This document shows, piece after piece, positions 6,973 to 8,399 of a DNA stretch of 8,399 nt (the first letter of the stretch is position 1; each line of letters starts with the position of its first letter). This DNA is from Actinomycetota bacterium (GTDB taxonomy: Bacteria > Actinomycetota > Acidimicrobiia > Acidimicrobiales > Palsa-688). The notes beneath the pieces were generated by a model, which worked only from the letters and a program-made list of their open reading frames with translations, made no database searches and had not been told where the DNA came from. The translations under genes and the position numbers were made by a program. Location: contig JAMDDF010000116.1 in the NCBI GenBank assembly GCA_023489205.1, forward strand, positions 1-8,399. The letters run 5' to 3'.

Positions 6973-6978
6973 ATGTTA
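6973..6978 (-). promoter_or_regulatory. Candidate extended -10 for the rpsL operon
   Basis: The minus strand reads TGC-TAACAT, with the hexamer at 6978-6973 matching the TANNNT pattern plus the TGN extension. No good -35 is visible at 17-19 bases. Instead a perfect 5+1+5 palindrome, GCACG-G-CGTGC (6989-6979 on the minus strand), directly abuts the -10 box. The start is expected near 6968. The nine bases match the tuf element except for one A/G. Confidence 0.5.
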
Positions 6979-7019
6979 GCACGCCGTGCACCACAAGCAC
7001 ACGCGTGCCCCACAGTGGT

Positions 7020-7049
7020 GCCTGTCGGCACGCGCCGGCGCCCACAGGC
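7020..7049 (-). terminator. GC-rich hairpin downstream of rpoC
   Basis: GCCTGT (minus 7049-7044) pairs with ACAGGC (7025-7020). After one mismatch, GGC/GCC extends the stem to about 9 bp. It begins 22 bases past the rpoC stop and has no T-tract. An overlapping perfect hairpin, GTGCC-TGTC-GGCAC (7018-7031, plus-strand sense), uses some of the same bases, so the two cannot form together. This could be a tailless terminator, an attenuator or a processing site. Confidence 0.35.
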
Positions 7050-7071
7050 TCTCTTTGCACCCCACTTGCCT

Positions 7072-8399
7072 TTAGCCCGCGCTCTCCCCCCCGTCGTGGC
7101 CCTCCTCGTAACCCGAGGGATAACCGTAGTCGCCACCAGCGAAGTCACCCGGCTCGAAGGTGGTAGCGCCGCCCCCGTCGGTACCCGTGCCGCTGCCGAT
7201 GCTCGCCAACCACGCCGCGAGGTCCTCAGTACCAGGCTCCTCGTCCGAGGTCCAAAACGTCATGCGCTGGACCTCGGGGGCATCGACCACTATGTCGCGG
7301 TAGGAGGACATGCCCGTACCGGCGGGGATCAGCTTGCCGATGATGATGTTCTCCTTGAGCCCGAAGAGCTGGTCCGAACGGCTCTCGATGGCGGCCTCCG
7401 TGAGCACCCTGGTCGTCTCCTGGAACGAAGCGGCCGAAAGCCAGCTGTCTGTAGCGAGCGAGGCCTTCGTGATACCCATGAGCTCGGGACGGCCCTCGGC
7501 GGGACGCTTGCCTTCTTGGACCAGCTGACGGTTCACCTCGGCGAAATAGCGCGAGTCGACTCGCTCGCCAGGCAAGAAGGGCGACTCGCCCTGCTCGGCC
7601 ACGAGCACCCGGCGCAGCATCTGGCGCACGATCAGCTCGATGTGCTTGTCGTGGATCGACACGCCCTGGTCACGGTAGACGTGCTGGACCTCCTCCACGA
7701 GGTACTGCTGGGTCTCACGGATGCCCTTGATCTCCAGCAGGGCCTTGGGGTCTCGCGGCCCCTCGACGATCGCGTCGCCGGCTGCCACCTCGGCGCCCTC
7801 ACGGACAGCGTCGGAGAGCTTGGAACGCAACGAGACGGTGTAGACGTCCTCGCTGCCGTCGTCCCCGACGATCGCCACCCGGCGGCTGTTTTCCTCCTCG
7901 GTTATACGCACCACTCCCGAGGTCCGGGCCAGGACCGCGGCGCCCTTGGGTGTACGGGCTTCGAACAGCTCAACGACTCTTGGGAGCCCGTGGGTGATGT
8001 CCTCACCCGCTATCCCACCGGTGTGGAATGTCCGCATCGTGAGCTGAGTACCGGGCTCGCCGATGGACTGGGCAGCGATCACGCCCACAGCCTCACCGAT
8101 CTCGATCAAGCGGTCCGAAGCGAGCGAGCGCCCGTAGCACATGGCGCAGATACCATGCTGAGACTCACAGGTGAGGACCGAGCGCACCATCACTTCTTTC
8201 ACGCCCGGGTCGTCACGAAGGACCTCCATCAACCCTACGTCTATCTGGGTGCCCGCCTCTAGGACCGTCCCGTCAGAGAGCGTGACCTCGCGTGCCAGCA
8301 CACGCCCGTCGAGGCGAGTTTCCAGGTAGTAACGCGCCTTGTCGTCGTCGGGCCGCACGTCGCGGACCCATATGCCTCTGGTGCTACCGCAGTCTTCTT
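7072..8399 (-). CDS. rpoC: RNA polymerase beta' subunit, C-terminal part (partial)
   Basis: The reading frame is open to the right edge, so this is the last 441 residues of beta', the clamp and active-centre subunit of RNA polymerase. The fragment starts EDCGSTRG and contains the four cysteines of the second zinc site: C3 in EDCG and C77, C84 and C87 in LTCESQHGICAMC. The trigger loop follows as SIGEPGTQLTMRTFHTGG, with M121, R122 and H125 matching the catalytic residues, and without the large insertion found in E. coli. The conserved end LMGITKASLATDSWLSAASFQETTRVLTEAA and GLKENIIIGKLIPAGTG is intact. After it comes an unusual tail of about 59 residues with 16 Gly, 13 Asp or Glu and no Lys or Arg. 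The GTG at 8358 is internal, not the start. rpoB is expected beyond the window. The stop is TAA. Confidence 0.99.
   Translation of the reverse strand, partial: EDCGSTRGIWVRDVRPDDDKARYYLETRLDGRVLAREVTLSDGTVLEAGTQIDVGLMEVLRDDPGVKEVMVRSVLTCESQHGICAMCYGRSLASDRLIEIGEAVGVIAAQSIGEPGTQLTMRTFHTGGIAGEDITHGLPRVVELFEARTPKGAAVLARTSGVVRITEEENSRRVAIVGDDGSEDVYTVSLRSKLSDAVREGAEVAAGDAIVEGPRDPKALLEIKGIRETQQYLVEEVQHVYRDQGVSIHDKHIELIVRQMLRRVLVAEQGESPFLPGERVDSRYFAEVNRQLVQEGKRPAEGRPELMGITKASLATDSWLSAASFQETTRVLTEAAIESRSDQLFGLKENIIIGKLIPAGTGMSSYRDIVVDAPEVQRMTFWTSDEEPGTEDLAAWLASIGSGTGTDGGGATTFEPGDFAGGDYGYPSGYEEGHDGGESAG

Noticed and set aside
6973..8262. 429-codon plus-strand open frame opposite rpoC
   Set aside because: It lies exactly antisense to unmistakable RpoC sequence. 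GC-rich third positions create long antisense frames, and its product has no recognisable motif.
8356..8358. GTG as the start of the rpoC product
   Set aside because: The frame continues upstream as EDCGSTRG, the conserved zinc-site segment, to the window edge.

Overview
The window is GC-rich chromosomal DNA from an actinobacterium, and almost all of it is housekeeping sequence. The phylum call rests on recalled signatures: S10 with [16 protein letters not shown]12 with SPQRRG-like [13 protein letters not shown] and the ending [13 protein letters not shown]7 with [15 protein letters not shown] and the ending AFAHYRW, and an RpoC trigger loop with no large insertion. A deep-branching class such as Acidimicrobiia would fit, but I cannot fix the class from sequence alone.

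Left part (1-2193). The 5' two thirds of a class II DAHP synthase gene (shikimate pathway) runs off the left edge on the minus strand. It is divergent, across about 100 bases, from a tight plus-strand trio: nadD (NAD synthesis), an 81-residue single-pass membrane protein I do not recognise, and rsfS (ribosomal silencing factor). Each junction in the trio is a 4-base start/stop overlap, so translation is probably coupled.

Right part (2253-8399). This is a minus-strand str operon in the classical order rpoC (3' end) - rpsL - rpsG - fusA - tuf - rpsJ. It encodes the RNA polymerase beta' C-terminus, ribosomal proteins S12 and S7, both elongation factors, and S10. Two candidate promoters with the same extended -10 (TGCTAACRT) lie upstream of rpsL and tuf. 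At each one a GC-rich tetraloop hairpin would begin about 7 nucleotides into the predicted transcript.

Main oddity. rpsJ normally opens the S10 operon (rplC, rplD, rplW and so on). Here it is the last minus-strand gene and meets rsfS tail-to-tail across 59 bases. The S10 operon has therefore been split after its first gene, or the contig is misjoined. I found no mobile element, CRISPR array, tRNA, rRNA, defence or secondary-metabolism system, and no convincing undescribed system. The less ordinary items are the split S10 operon, the small membrane gene between nadD and rsfS, the paired promoter/hairpin leaders, and an acidic Gly-rich RpoC tail.
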